Of a DNA stretch of 64,000 nucleotides, positions 29,071-38,655 are shown piece by piece. The notes beneath the pieces were generated by a model. The model was not told the origin of the DNA. It saw only the letters and a program-made list of their open reading frames with translations, and ran no database searches. Position numbers and translations under genes: made by a program. Source of the stretch: Acaryochloris sp. IP29b_bin.148 (lineage in GTDB: Bacteria; Cyanobacteriota; Cyanobacteriia; Thermosynechococcales; Thermosynechococcaceae); NCBI RefSeq assembly GCF_028285565.1, contig NZ_JANQOY010000090.1, positions 1 to 64,000 on the forward strand, read 5' to 3'. Position 1 is the first letter of the stretch; each line of letters begins with the position of its first letter.

Positions 29071-30339
29071 ATCGGCCAGCAGCGAATCTAGCTCAGACAA
29101 CTTGTCCTGTTTGGCTGATTCATCGCCTGGTGGCACCGTTTGCGCTTGGATGGCGCTGACGCGGCTTTGGACCTGCTCATCAACCATATTCGGTAGATTG
29201 GCCATTTCGGTGGAGAATTGAGTTGAAACTGTTTCCAGACGGTTGCTTAAATCCTGAAGATGATGTTGCAACCCTTGAAGCTGTTCTTCTTGTCCTTGGG
29301 TCATGGCCGGATCCAGGGTGGGCAGGGTGCTGATCCGATTCTCTAACTCACCGATTTGATCTTGGAGAGGACCGATGGCCGTCTGTAATTGTTGATGGAA
29401 GTCCTCAGTGTTAACGCCGGTGGTGTTCGTTGCTTCCTCGCGCACCACGCCGAGTTGATGTTGGACTTCATTCACCTGCTGCTGGGTATTTTCCATGGCC
29501 GCTCGGGAAATTTCCATTTCTTCTGAGATATTGGCCAGCATCGTATCCATCTTGACTCTGACATCGTCAATTTGCCCGTAGACTGAAGCCAGCTGCTCTT
29601 CCGGTGGCGATGTGGCAGTTGCGCCTTGATGTTCGAGGCGATTCGACAGATCCGTAACCTGCTGCTGGACAGGTGACAGCATGGACTGTAGTTCGTCTTT
29701 CAGAGAACTGATGTCACCCGATGACCCTTCTGCGGTGGGGGGGGAGAGTTGTGCAACCGCCTCTTGTAACGCTGTCAGTTCTTGGTGAATGCTATCCGGA
29801 AAATTAACCCCTTCGGCATCACTGGAAATTTGGCCTTGTAAGGCTTCAATGGAGTGGGTCAGATCAATCTGATATTCTCGCAGTTGATTAATTTCTGCTT
29901 CAATCGCACTGATGGCTTCCAGCGGCTGATCTCCTGCAGGAACATTCATCATTTGTTGCTCTAAAGTAGAGACGCTGGCGGATAAGGAGGTGATGGAAAC
30001 TTTGACATCGTTGTAATCAGACCGTTCTTGGAAGGCGGGTAGGTCTTCCACTTGCGATCGCAACGATTGAATCTCTGCGGTCAGCCGCCGTTGTACTTCT
30101 GTCGTATCCGAAAAGGTCCGTTCATGCGTCAGTTGATCCCAATGTCGCCGGTTGATCAAATTGAGGAAGACTGATGCGGTTAAAGGAACAGCTACAATGG
30201 CGGCCTGGTTGACCAAAAAGGTCGCCACAGTCCCTGCAACAGCCCCAGCGGCAACCACATATTCCACCACTTGCAAACTACCGTTCGAGCTGATCGACTG
30301 TTCCAGGTCTGGTGTTGAATTACTGTTCAAATCTTGCAT
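29062..30339 (-). CDS. Membrane-anchored coiled-coil protein, unknown function
   Basis: A 425-residue protein. After 25 polar residues come two adjacent hydrophobic segments (about 26-44 VVEYVVAAGAVAGTVATFLV and 47-62 AAIVAVPLTASVFLNLI), then a long mostly helical region rich in Gln, Glu, Leu and Ser with heptad-like spacing (EVQRRLTAEIQSLRSQV, QQQVTDLSNRLEH, LQGLQHHLQDLSNRLETVS). This suggests an extended coiled coil on one face of the membrane. Similar cyanobacterial proteins exist but none with a function I can name. A strong AGGAGGT site and a TATAAT box precede the ATG, so it is probably well expressed. Confidence 0.65.
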   Translation of the reverse strand: MQDLNSNSTPDLEQSISSNGSLQVVEYVVAAGAVAGTVATFLVNQAAIVAVPLTASVFLNLINRRHWDQLTHERTFSDTTEVQRRLTAEIQSLRSQVEDLPAFQERSDYNDVKVSITSLSASVSTLEQQMMNVPAGDQPLEAISAIEAEINQLREYQIDLTHSIEALQGQISSDAEGVNFPDSIHQELTALQEAVAQLSPPTAEGSSGDISSLKDELQSMLSPVQQQVTDLSNRLEHQGATATSPPEEQLASVYGQIDDVRVKMDTMLANISEEMEISRAAMENTQQQVNEVQHQLGVVREEATNTTGVNTEDFHQQLQTAIGPLQDQIGELENRISTLPTLDPAMTQGQEEQLQGLQHHLQDLSNRLETVSTQFSTEMANLPNMVDEQVQSRVSAIQAQTVPPGDESAKQDKLSELDSLLADLS

Positions 30340-30364
30340 ACAACCTCCTATTATAGGATGCTCA

Positions 30365-30392
30365 ATTATACTGCCCTACACACAACTGCTAA
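30365..30392 (-). promoter_or_regulatory. Promoter of the coiled-coil protein gene
   Basis: On the minus strand TTAGCA (30392-30387), a 16-base spacer and a perfect TATAAT (30370-30365) stand 26-53 bases before the ATG. A second TATAAT is at 30355-30350 but lacks a -35. Beyond it, 30400-30686 shows no gene. Confidence 0.5.
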
Positions 30393-30686
30393 GCATCAAT
30401 CGTGCTCATCACTGACTGAAACACAATATTGATAGCTTTGGTAGACAATTCTCTTTTTATTGTAATTGAGGTAAAACCCGTTTTCTGACACCCATCCGGT
30501 GAAAAGCCACCCCGGCATGTAACGGAACCATCTATTCACTGAGAAGGATCGGCTGCCCCTCACCCTCACACTGCGATCGGAGAGAGAACAAGACTTGTCA
30601 GATTTTGGCCCATGTCTTTACCCTTCAACAAGAGAGATATCGTATTGAAGCATAAGCGACTTCAGAATGAGGAAGGAAGGTGAAAA

Positions 30687-30776
30687 ATGAGTTTCATAAA
30701 GATTCAACATTTCGGCCAGACACCACTGTTGGCGTTGAGAATTTACCGCAGGTCCGATCATGCTGCAACTGTTTAG
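30687..30776 (+). CDS. Possible 29-residue leader peptide overlapping the PBP4 gene
   Basis: An ATG with the strongest ribosome site in the region (AAGGAAGGTG, 5-6 bases upstream) opens a 29-codon frame that stops at TAG 30774-30776, 17 bases inside the peptidase gene in another frame. The peptide starts MSFIKIQHFGQ and ends RRSDHAATV. The peptidase ATG itself has only a weak site, so translation of this leader may feed it by coupling. It may also be a chance frame. Confidence 0.35.
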   Translation: MSFIKIQHFGQTPLLALRIYRRSDHAATV

Positions 30777-32046
30777 CACGGGGCTGATCCCTTTGTGGTT
30801 AAACACCGCTGGTATTCTAGCCCCTCCAACCGTACCGTCTTTAGATATGCTGGATCTGCTGCAAATGAATTCTCCAGATCCAGCGGTTGTAGAGGTGTGG
30901 CAAACCTATATCGCCCGTTTATCCACCCAGGGGTTTGCCGCCACTGACCAGGGGTTTTGGCTGCAGACTCAAAGGCAATTATTGGCGAACCAGAATGCCC
31001 TCCAGCCGTTACCTGCTGCCTCCCTCACCAAGATCGCCACAACGCTGGCTGCGCTGAAAACATGGGGACCTGATCACACCTTTACGACTGAAGTGAGGGC
31101 TACAGGACCGATTACCAACGGCATTCTGCGAGGGGACTTAGTCCTTGTAGGAGGCGGTGACCCTTTGTTTGTGGGGCCAGAAGCCGTCAGCGTCGGCCAT
31201 AGTCTCAATCAGATGGGGATTCAGCAGGTATCTGGCAACTTAATCCTGGTGGGTCCCTTTACCATTGACTTTCTGTCGAATCCAGTTCAGGTGGGAGAAC
31301 GGCTTCGTCAAGGATTAAATGGCCAAACCTTTCAGCCTCAAGAGGAAAGCCGATATACGCCTCCTCCCCCTGCAGCGGCTTTAACGTCAAGCCTAACCAT
31401 TACCGGGTCAGTCCAATGGACTCCCTACCCACCGCAATCTAGACAATTGTTGCAGCATCAGTCTTTACCCCTCTATGCCTTGCTTAAACAAATGAATGTG
31501 AATAGTAATAATGCCTTGGCAGAAGCGTTTGCCAGCGGGATGGGAGGGGCACAAGCCTTAGTAACCCAAGTGACCACTGCAGTGGGAGTTCCTGAACGAG
31601 AAGTCCTGTTACAAAATGGGTCGGGCCTCGGTCAAGACAACCGTCTTTCGCCTCGAGCGGTTACTGCGCTGCTACAAGGGATTCAACAAGAATTACAAGC
31701 ACATCAACTTACCCTTGCCGATGTTTTTCCCGTCGCCAGTCGTGATCTGGGTACCCTTGAGGATCGCCATCTGCCCACAGCTGCGATTGTCAAAACCGGC
31801 ACCCTCTGGGATGTCAGTGCGCTCGCAGGGGTCATTCCCACTCAGAAATTAGGGCCTGTTTGGTTTACGATCATCAACCGAGGCGAGAATATCGCAGGAT
31901 TTCGCCAGGATCAAGATCGAATTCTCCAGCAAGTTACTCAACGGTGGGGAGCTGCGCCTGGACGTCTTCCCGAGTTGCAGCCCAGTCGACCGATGCCTCA
32001 ACTCGGCAATCCCGAACGAAACCAAGTTATCTCTCAGCAACCCTAA
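30760..32046 (+). CDS. D-alanyl-D-alanine carboxypeptidase/endopeptidase, PBP4 (S13) family
   Basis: A 428-residue serine peptidase of the S13 family that trims peptidoglycan stem peptides in the periplasm. The nucleophile motif is AASLTKIATTL (S-x-x-K), the second motif is VNSNNALAE (S-x-N), and the third is IVKTGTL (K-T-G). The N-terminal 25 residues can act as an export signal (STGLIPLWLNTAGILA). Between the first two motifs lies a shortened insert, so the protein is smaller than E. coli PBP4 (477). It converges with the LptC-like gene, 28 bases apart. Confidence 0.85.
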   Translation: MLQLFSTGLIPLWLNTAGILAPPTVPSLDMLDLLQMNSPDPAVVEVWQTYIARLSTQGFAATDQGFWLQTQRQLLANQNALQPLPAASLTKIATTLAALKTWGPDHTFTTEVRATGPITNGILRGDLVLVGGGDPLFVGPEAVSVGHSLNQMGIQQVSGNLILVGPFTIDFLSNPVQVGERLRQGLNGQTFQPQEESRYTPPPPAAALTSSLTITGSVQWTPYPPQSRQLLQHQSLPLYALLKQMNVNSNNALAEAFASGMGGAQALVTQVTTAVGVPEREVLLQNGSGLGQDNRLSPRAVTALLQGIQQELQAHQLTLADVFPVASRDLGTLEDRHLPTAAIVKTGTLWDVSALAGVIPTQKLGPVWFTIINRGENIAGFRQDQDRILQQVTQRWGAAPGRLPELQPSRPMPQLGNPERNQVISQQP

Positions 32047-32074
32047 AACTATTGGTATCCAGACCCTGAAATTC

Positions 32075-33172
32075 CTAGGGCAAAATCTCAGCCACGGTTT
32101 CCCCATCTTGGATGGCCAGTGTTTGATGCTGGAGATTCCCCAAGGCACTGGCCCCAGTCAGTTTTATCTGAGGGGTCGCTTGTTGATACACTAAATTGCC
32201 TTGCGCCTTCAAGTCCTGAGTCGCAAGATTCCAAGTTAACCGTTGGCAATTTAAGTGGGCTTGATTCGGTAGGCCCTGAAGCTGGACCTGATCTTGTAGT
32301 TGTAGCGTTTGGGAGCGATCTAACCAGCCTTGAACCGCTGTCGCCGTCATGTCTTGATATCGAATCTGGATTCCCTCAGGACTATGCCATTGTTGTCTGA
32401 CTAAATCCCCAACTACTTTGGCACTGCGGAGTTGAATATTGGCCTGGGTAAACTTCATCTGAACGGCCTGCTGGAGAATCACTTGCTGAGTGGGCAAATG
32501 TATCTCTACCCACTGGGCCTCAGCCTCCTGCCAGGTCCTCTCTGATGTCGACACCAGTTTGACCGCTGTCTGGGCACCACTGTGTGCCTGAACTTTGCGC
32601 TGGCGAGCCCACCAAGTCAGCTGTTGCGTCTGTAATTGCAACTGGTGCTCAGGAGCATAGACAACCACCTGCCCCGTGATGTGGACGTGATCCGTCTGAG
32701 TGGAAGCCTGGAGGCGTTGGCCTTGAAGATTGACTTGGGGATGATCGAGACGAACACCGGATGTGGCGATGAGCTGTCCTGAGTGAGGATTCCACTGGAT
32801 ATTTTCACTGTGTAAGGTACTGCGATCGCGCCTATCCTGAAGCACAATCGGCCCCTCTAATTGGATGGCCTCAGACGAGGGGTAGACCTTACCTTGGGAC
32901 GCTGTGAGGGTATAAATTGCCGCTTGATTGTGATAAAAGGTACCCTGCAGCCGCTGCAGGTGAATGACCTGGGGATCACGCATGATCACCTGATCAGCCT
33001 GTAATCTCCACAGGAGTTGTCCTTGGCGATCCGTGCGTTGCAGCAGGACTTGTTTGAGAGTGGTTTGGGGACGATCAGAGCCAGAGGGTAACGGTGCAAT
33101 CGGTGTACAGGCCATTAGGCCAAGTCCCACGGACATCCAGACAGCGGGGCGTTGGATCGCTAGCGATGGCAC
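32075..33172 (-). CDS. LptC-like periplasmic lipoprotein (LPS transport, OstA/LptC fold)
   Basis: A 365-residue lipoprotein. The lipobox LMAC places the acylated Cys at residue 22 after a short signal (VWMSVGLGLMAC). The mature part is a long beta-rich repeat of the OstA/LptC/LptA type: LLWRLQADQVIM, AIYTLTASQGKVYP, IVLQDRRDRSTLHSENIQW, GQLIATSGVRLDHP, HVHITGQVVVYAPEHQLQLQ. The family bridges lipopolysaccharide from the inner membrane to the outer membrane. It is longer than E. coli LptC (191), as is usual in cyanobacteria, where one protein may cover the LptC and LptA parts. The NYN gene follows upstream, 31 bases away, on the same strand. Confidence 0.75.
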   Translation of the reverse strand: MPSLAIQRPAVWMSVGLGLMACTPIAPLPSGSDRPQTTLKQVLLQRTDRQGQLLWRLQADQVIMRDPQVIHLQRLQGTFYHNQAAIYTLTASQGKVYPSSEAIQLEGPIVLQDRRDRSTLHSENIQWNPHSGQLIATSGVRLDHPQVNLQGQRLQASTQTDHVHITGQVVVYAPEHQLQLQTQQLTWWARQRKVQAHSGAQTAVKLVSTSERTWQEAEAQWVEIHLPTQQVILQQAVQMKFTQANIQLRSAKVVGDLVRQQWHSPEGIQIRYQDMTATAVQGWLDRSQTLQLQDQVQLQGLPNQAHLNCQRLTWNLATQDLKAQGNLVYQQATPQIKLTGASALGNLQHQTLAIQDGETVAEILP

Positions 33173-33203
33173 GACATGAGCGGATTAACCCGATGCGTCA
33201 AAA

Positions 33204-33836
33204 TTAGTCAAAGGCCGGATCAATGACGTCCTCGGTCTCTGGGTCAGCAATACTAATGCCCGATAGAGGGCGATACGTATAGCCAGACCGTGAGGCTTTC
33301 TGGATATCGGTTTTGATCCCTTCTAAGTCGATATAGCGATCGGCCACATTGATCAAACTATCACTGGTCATGGAGCGGAGGCTCACCACTTCTACGCGAA
33401 TGCCTCGATAGCTGACAGCATCGACCGCGTAAGCTAAATCACCATCACCACTGACTAAGATGGCAGTGTCATAACACCCCACTAAGGACATCATATCTAC
33501 GGCAATTTCGACATCTAAATTGGCTTTTTTGGAGCCATCAGGAAGCTGCACTAACTCTTTGGTAATGACGCGGTAGCCATTGCGACGCATCCACAACAAA
33601 AATCCTTGCTGTTTCTCATTTGTGGGATCCACGCCTGTATAGAAAAAAGAGCGCAATAGCCGTGAACCAGCCGTTAAACGGCACAATAGCTTGGTGTAGT
33701 CAATTTCAATGCCTAACTGGAGAGCGGCATAAAACAGATTGGACCCATCGATAAAAATCGCAATGCGTCCACGGTTTTCCAAAACTTGTTCTGCTGAAAA
33801 TACAGGGTTATGGTCAATATCTGGATTGATAATCAT
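33204..33836 (-). CDS. NYN-domain protein (LabA/DUF88 family)
   Basis: A 210-residue protein with a PIN-like NYN nuclease fold. The acidic metal residues are visible in IAIFIDGSNLFYA (Asp near 29), KANLDVEIAVDMM and ILVSGDGDLAYAVDAVS. Related cyanobacterial LabA is involved in circadian output, and other NYN proteins cut RNA. No direct sign of a substrate is seen. The order LptC-like, NYN and metG on the minus strand with modest gaps suggests loose co-transcription. Confidence 0.85.
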   Translation of the reverse strand: MIINPDIDHNPVFSAEQVLENRGRIAIFIDGSNLFYAALQLGIEIDYTKLLCRLTAGSRLLRSFFYTGVDPTNEKQQGFLLWMRRNGYRVITKELVQLPDGSKKANLDVEIAVDMMSLVGCYDTAILVSGDGDLAYAVDAVSYRGIRVEVVSLRSMTSDSLINVADRYIDLEGIKTDIQKASRSGYTYRPLSGISIADPETEDVIDPAFD

Positions 33837-33945
33837 TGCAATTAAAGCCTCGGGTATTAAAAATTCAGTTCTTAAGTCGGTTGACTAAATCGATGCAGCA
33901 CCCCTGAGTAATTCTCAAGTGGGGACGGTTTAGACAGCAATAATG

Positions 33946-35550
33946 CTAGGGCGCTGCAGCTTTTAAAGGCTCTAATTTTTGGAAAACAGGTTGAGGAGTC
34001 CCTAAAACTTGGTTTGCTGGTAAGGCTCCCCAATGGCCATGAATAGAATACAAAGCTACTCTTATCCCATTTCCCCCATGGTTAACATTCAAATCCAGCT
34101 CGAACCCTAGCTGTTGATATATTTTGGTACTTAGGTTAGGAATAACCGGAGCCAGAAGATATGCTGACAGTCTAACCGATTCTAAAACGGTGTAAAGGAT
34201 CTCGTTGACGGCGCCTTGTTGACCCTTTTTATAGAGAGACCAAGGTGCTTGCTCGTCTATGAACTGATTTCCAGCTTTTGCCAGGCTCAGAGAAACATGA
34301 CAAGCTTGACTAAAATTTAAGTTTTGGTAAGCTTTTGCCACCTGATTTCCTGCTTCTCGGCCCAATTTCGCTAAGGGATGATCCTCGGGAATGGCTTGCA
34401 GATCAATTTCAGGGACTTGGCCATCACAATATTTCACAGCCATTTTCAGGGTGCGATTGAGTAAATTGCCTAAGCTATTGGCCAGATCGGCATTGATCAC
34501 GTCAATAAATCGAGTTTCATTAAAGTCGCCATCCCGACCGAACTCTAACGCCTTTAAAAAGTAATAGCGCACCGCATCTGCACTATAACGATCGACTAAA
34601 TCGACGGGATCCAGGGTATTCCCCAGACTTTTCCCCATCTTCTGTCCATCTTTTGTTAAGAAGCCATGACCAAAGACACGATCGGGTAAGGGTAGGTCAG
34701 CTGACATCAACATGGCCGGCCAATACACCGCATGAAATCGCAGTATATCTTTACCAATCAAGTGGAGATTGATCGGCCACCACTGCCGAAACGCATTCTC
34801 TAACGTGGGTTCTGCATCCTCTTCGAGCAGCGCCGTTACATAGCCGAGCAGGGCATCGAACCAAACATATAACGTATGCTGATCGTCGGTGGGAACCGGA
34901 AATCCCCAATCGAGGTTGACTCGAGAAATGGAAAAGTCTTGTAAGCCTCGTTCCACGAAGCTGAGCACTTCATTGCGGCGACTGGCGGGTTGAATAAAGT
35001 CTGGATGATCGGCAAAAAATTGCAGGAGAGCATCTTGATACTTCGACAGCCGAAAGAAGTAGTTCTGCTCATCTCGCCATTCCACTGGACGCTTATGAAT
35101 GGGACAGTGCTTTTCGTCGGTTAGGTCTCGTTCTTCTTTAAACTCTTCGCAGCCGACGCAATACCAACCTTGCTGATGTCCCTGATAGATGTCTCCATTC
35201 TCCCAAACCCGCTGGAAAAACTCGCTGACGATTTGAGCATGGCGAGGGCTGGTGGTGCGGCTAAAGCGATCGTATTGAATGTTGAGGCGTTGCCATAGGT
35301 CTGTGAAGCTAGCAACAATTTCGTCACAGTGGGCTTGGGGGGCTTTCCCTCGCTGCTCGGCAGTGCGCTGAATTTTTTGGCCATGTTCGTCTGTGCCCGT
35401 GATCAGCAATACTTCATGTTCTTGGAAGCGATAAAACCGTGCGATCGCATCGGCCGCCATCGTCGTATAAGCACTGCCAATATGGGGGACATCGTTAACG
35501 TAATAGAGCGGTGTGGTCAGCGCAAAACGTTGAATAGGACCAGAAGTCAT
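33946..35550 (-). CDS. metG: Methionyl-tRNA synthetase
   Basis: The ATG at 35550 begins MTSGPIQRFALTTPLYYVND with HIGS at residues 23-26; the longer frame to 35631 adds non-conserved residues. The class I signature KMSKS is KMGKS here. The zinc-knuckle insert is present (CVGCEEFKEE with a second CPIHKRP pair), as is the anticodon-binding helical domain (EQAPWSLYKKG). The length (534) fits a form without the C-terminal Trbp111-like domain, which agrees with cyanobacterial enzymes. It charges tRNA-Met for initiation and elongation. Confidence 0.96.
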   Translation of the reverse strand: MTSGPIQRFALTTPLYYVNDVPHIGSAYTTMAADAIARFYRFQEHEVLLITGTDEHGQKIQRTAEQRGKAPQAHCDEIVASFTDLWQRLNIQYDRFSRTTSPRHAQIVSEFFQRVWENGDIYQGHQQGWYCVGCEEFKEERDLTDEKHCPIHKRPVEWRDEQNYFFRLSKYQDALLQFFADHPDFIQPASRRNEVLSFVERGLQDFSISRVNLDWGFPVPTDDQHTLYVWFDALLGYVTALLEEDAEPTLENAFRQWWPINLHLIGKDILRFHAVYWPAMLMSADLPLPDRVFGHGFLTKDGQKMGKSLGNTLDPVDLVDRYSADAVRYYFLKALEFGRDGDFNETRFIDVINADLANSLGNLLNRTLKMAVKYCDGQVPEIDLQAIPEDHPLAKLGREAGNQVAKAYQNLNFSQACHVSLSLAKAGNQFIDEQAPWSLYKKGQQGAVNEILYTVLESVRLSAYLLAPVIPNLSTKIYQQLGFELDLNVNHGGNGIRVALYSIHGHWGALPANQVLGTPQPVFQKLEPLKAAAP

Positions 35551-35725
35551 AGGCCAAAGAAGAGCATCGGGATTGCCGACCTCCATCATACATGAGCAAT
35601 TTAAGAGGGTGGGACCAATTCGAAGTCCCACCTATTAGGTATAACGTTTAACCACCCAATGAGGGGCTGGTCTCAACGTTAACGAAATCATAGACTGACG
35701 AACGCCAGCTTTGGCAACGGTTCCA

Positions 35726-36184
35726 TCAACACTGGAGTGCGAGACGATCATGTGCTGAGGACTTGATGGCTTTATAGAGTCGTAATTCAGTCCCATCACT
35801 ATTCCAATACACCTGATCAAAAACGTGGTGGAGAATATAGAGCCCTCGACCACATTCACAGCCTGCTTCCGGCATAGCTTGAGGGGGCGGCGGAATCTGG
35901 CAGTAATCGGGAGGGGTAAAGCCTGCACCTTGGTCGGTAATAATCCACCAACACTGAGATTGACTAACGGAAAAGTGGACGAAAATAGTTTTATACGGAT
36001 CGAGCTTATTTCCATGCTTAGCAGCATTGACTAAAGCTTCTTGCAACCCGAGCCTCAATGCTGCTTCATCTTTGATCGGAACATCAGCTAATAAGCAGTC
36101 TAAGATGGGGCAGAGGTATAGGGTTGATGCAAAACTGACTTGTTGCCAGCGATGAGCTTTGGGCGGCAGCGAAGGGGCGATCAC
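35726..36184 (-). CDS. RsbW-like ATP-binding protein (HATPase_c, anti-sigma factor type)
   Basis: A 152-residue stand-alone GHKL ATPase domain. The N box is QEALVNAAKHGNK (about 48-60), the G1 box ITDQGAGFTPP, and the G2 region CGRGLYILHHVFD. This resembles serine kinases of the RsbW/SpoIIAB group that bind sigma factors or phosphorylate anti-anti-sigma factors. Cyanobacteria carry many such proteins, usually in PP2C/STAS switches. No STAS or PP2C partner is in view, so its target is unknown. A Cys-x-Cys (GCECGRG) in the lid is uncommon. Confidence 0.8.
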   Translation of the reverse strand: MIAPSLPPKAHRWQQVSFASTLYLCPILDCLLADVPIKDEAALRLGLQEALVNAAKHGNKLDPYKTIFVHFSVSQSQCWWIITDQGAGFTPPDYCQIPPPPQAMPEAGCECGRGLYILHHVFDQVYWNSDGTELRLYKAIKSSAHDRLALQC

Positions 36185-36341
36185 TCAGTTAATTCCAGTG
36201 TTGTGTTCTATGTTGTCTGCAAACGTGCGCCATGGCACCGGTCTAACGAACTGAGAAGCTGGATTAATGAAGTCTAAAAACAATTAATGAATTATTTAGA
36301 TTTATCTCATCTACTACCAATATAGCGAACAGAATTCGTAT

Positions 36342-36542
36342 TTACAATACTGGGCTGATCAAAATCAGGGCCAAGAGTCGATGTAGTCCGATGGCCTCAG
36401 CCATTTGCAGGGTGCTGATGGGAGCCGGTAGCATTTCTCCCCGCGCGTCGAGTAACTGGACAAGCAACAAATAGCCAATTCCTAATAAGAGTGCGATCGC
36501 ACCTGTAATCACAGCAATCCATTGTGAGCGATCAAAAGACAT
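36342..36542 (-). CDS. Small cyanobacterial membrane protein
   Basis: The ATG at 36542 gives 66 residues, MSFDRSQWIAVITGAIALLL then one clear membrane helix (GIGYLLLVQLLDARGE), and a hydrophobic C-terminus (HRLLALILISPVL). It lies 48 bases after the MlaD gene on the same strand, so it may be the last gene in that operon. I know of similar small cyanobacterial membrane proteins but no function. The alternative ATG at 36575 is less likely. Confidence 0.65.
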   Translation of the reverse strand: MSFDRSQWIAVITGAIALLLGIGYLLLVQLLDARGEMLPAPISTLQMAEAIGLHRLLALILISPVL

Positions 36543-36590
36543 AGAGCAGGCTCCCTGCAGTGTATGCTCGGCCAATACTTACCGTACCAT

Positions 36591-37820
36591 TCACTCAGCC
36601 ACAGGCGCGGTATATCCATACTGAGGGATAGAAGGTTGGTCAGGGAAAGACGGAGCATTCTCTATTGGCGTCACCATTGGGTCTTGGACTGCCTGAATTT
36701 GTTGCTCCAAGTCCTGACTAGAGGACAAAAGCTTGCCTAAACCATTAATTAAACGAATCAAATTTTGGCGAAACTCCGGATTTCCCGTAATCTCTTCCAA
36801 ATCAGACGTGATTTTTTGGACATTCTGTAACGTTTGCTTAGCTGAGTCTACGGTCTCGGTGAGTTCAGACATCGTCGAAGGGGTGTTAATCGCTGTAGTC
36901 AAAGTGTTAAGCGTTTGAGACACCTCGGCACCATTCGCCGCCAATTGCTCCAAGTTATCCAACAGTTGGCCTTTATGCACCCGGCTGATCACAGGACTTA
37001 AGCCATTGACGACCCCTTTTAGCTCTTGGCTAGCCTCTTGTAAATTATTTAAAGAGGTAACCAAGGTTCCTCGATTCACCCGCACGAGGGTATTCACTTC
37101 ACTCCCCAACTGATTCACCTGTTGGGCCGCCGCGGTCACTGAATCAGCAGCCGTTCCAAATCGTTGTAGTTGACGCTGAGTTTTCACACTCAGTTGGCGA
37201 ACACTACGAGCCGTCAGAGAGACATCCCTCAGGGCAACCTTTGTATCCTTGCTCAGTTGGCTAACATCGACGGCTGCCTGAGAAAGATTGTTTAAGGTGG
37301 CCTTGAGATCGGTCCCTCCCAATTGATTAGCAATTTGCATCGTTGCCCGAATCAGCTCTTCTAAGTTATTGCCAGAGACTCCTTCGAGCCGATCGCCCTG
37401 ACAGAGAATCAGCCGTGGATCACAGTCAGGGGCAAACGGGCTTAAATCCTCTAAGGCCGTTGCCTGTAAGTCTAGCTCAGCAGGCCGGAATTCCAGTGCT
37501 GCTTGCCCTACAAATCCTGACTGACTGGTTTCAACTTTGGTTTGGCGGGGAATCAAGACTGAACCGGAGGTGATTTTGACATCAACAATTACCTGCTCAG
37601 TCTGGGGGTGCATTTGAGTAATATGCCCCACCTTCACCCCGCGAAACTTAACCGGACTACCGATATTTAATCCCAGTGCATCCACTAATTCCACTTGCAG
37701 CGTGTAGGATTTACCCCCAAAGTTAAAGCCTCTCACCCAAAAGATTAAACTGGTGACGAGTCCTAACCCAAAGATCACTAACAAGCCCACTGATCCTTCC
37801 CGTACCGCTCGCGTTCTCAT
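36591..37820 (-). CDS. MlaD/MCE-domain lipid-binding protein
   Basis: A 409-residue protein with one N-terminal membrane helix (LLVIFGLGLVTSLIFWV, about 13-29), then an MCE domain at about 35-130 (SYTLQVELVDALGLNIGSPVKFRGV, shown by GSPVKFRGVKVGHI and FVGQAALEFRP). A long coiled-coil-prone tail (ATLNNLSQAAVDVSQL; VTAAAQQVNQLGSEV; LEEITGNPEFRQNL) follows, as in cyanobacterial MlaD homologues. The family carries phospholipids between inner and outer membranes, or takes lipid into thylakoids as TGD2 does in chloroplasts. It is downstream of the ATPase gene by 46 bases, forming one operon. The MlaE-type permease is not in the window. Confidence 0.85.
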   Translation of the reverse strand: MRTRAVREGSVGLLVIFGLGLVTSLIFWVRGFNFGGKSYTLQVELVDALGLNIGSPVKFRGVKVGHITQMHPQTEQVIVDVKITSGSVLIPRQTKVETSQSGFVGQAALEFRPAELDLQATALEDLSPFAPDCDPRLILCQGDRLEGVSGNNLEELIRATMQIANQLGGTDLKATLNNLSQAAVDVSQLSKDTKVALRDVSLTARSVRQLSVKTQRQLQRFGTAADSVTAAAQQVNQLGSEVNTLVRVNRGTLVTSLNNLQEASQELKGVVNGLSPVISRVHKGQLLDNLEQLAANGAEVSQTLNTLTTAINTPSTMSELTETVDSAKQTLQNVQKITSDLEEITGNPEFRQNLIRLINGLGKLLSSSQDLEQQIQAVQDPMVTPIENAPSFPDQPSIPQYGYTAPVAE

Positions 37821-37866
37821 ATATATCCCTCATCACTAGCTTTAGCTAACGTGAACTGTTGACTGT

Positions 37867-38655
37867 TTATAGATAATCTCCAACCAAATCCATCGGGCCA
37901 TGGACACTACCACTCATAAACTGGAGCAGGTAAGGGTTATCCGATGTTTCGATATCCTGCCATTGGCCCTGCCACTGCACCTGTCCTTGATAAAGCAAGA
38001 CTAAGCGCTTGCCATTACGGCGAATGGTGCTGTTTTGGTGGGTCACAATGGCGTAGGTGTCGCAACCCGAGGAGCGCTGGAGTTCCAAAATCAAGTCTTC
38101 AATCATCGTGGAAGCGATCGGATCTAGTCCAGCCGTCGGCTCATCATAAAGCAAGATTTTGGGATCATCTAATTCGTCATCAGGATTATCTAAAATGGCC
38201 CGAGCAAAGCTCACCCGCTTGCGCATGCCGCCAGAGAGTTCCGCAGGGTACAAATGGCCAATCCCTGGTAAACCGACCACTTCTAGTTTTTCATTGACTA
38301 AATCTCGAATCCGTTGTCGGGGTAACCCAGAATTCTGGTACAAGAAAAATCCCACATTCTCTTCCACAGACAGAGAGTCAAATAATGCGGCCTGTTGAAA
38401 CACCATGCTCATCCGAATCGGGTTGTCAAAGTTATCCAATGAGCCACAGCGCCGCTGACCATTGATGTAAACCTCTCCTTCATCGGGCGCCAATAAACCC
38501 GCAATAATTCTCAAGATGGTGGATTTGCCAGTTCCTGAAGGGCCTAAAATTGCCAGGGCATCGCCGGGATAGATGGTTAAATTTGCCCCATTCAACACTA
38601 CATGCCTGCCAAAAGCCTTACAGATGCCTTTGAGTTCGATGAAGGGCTCGGTCAT
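37867..38655 (-). CDS. MlaF-like ABC transporter ATPase
   Basis: A 262-residue ABC ATPase: Walker A LGPSGTGKSTI, Q-loop SMVFQQAALFDSL, signature LSGGMRKRVSFARAI, Walker B ILLYDEPTAGLDP, and H-loop AIVTHQNS. Similarity and the neighbouring MCE gene place it with the MlaF/TGD3 group that drives lipid transport. The start of the operon lies at 38655; the divergent 420-base region upstream contains a GTAN8TAC palindrome. Confidence 0.9.
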   Translation of the reverse strand: MTEPFIELKGICKAFGRHVVLNGANLTIYPGDALAILGPSGTGKSTILRIIAGLLAPDEGEVYINGQRRCGSLDNFDNPIRMSMVFQQAALFDSLSVEENVGFFLYQNSGLPRQRIRDLVNEKLEVVGLPGIGHLYPAELSGGMRKRVSFARAILDNPDDELDDPKILLYDEPTAGLDPIASTMIEDLILELQRSSGCDTYAIVTHQNSTIRRNGKRLVLLYQGQVQWQGQWQDIETSDNPYLLQFMSGSVHGPMDLVGDYL

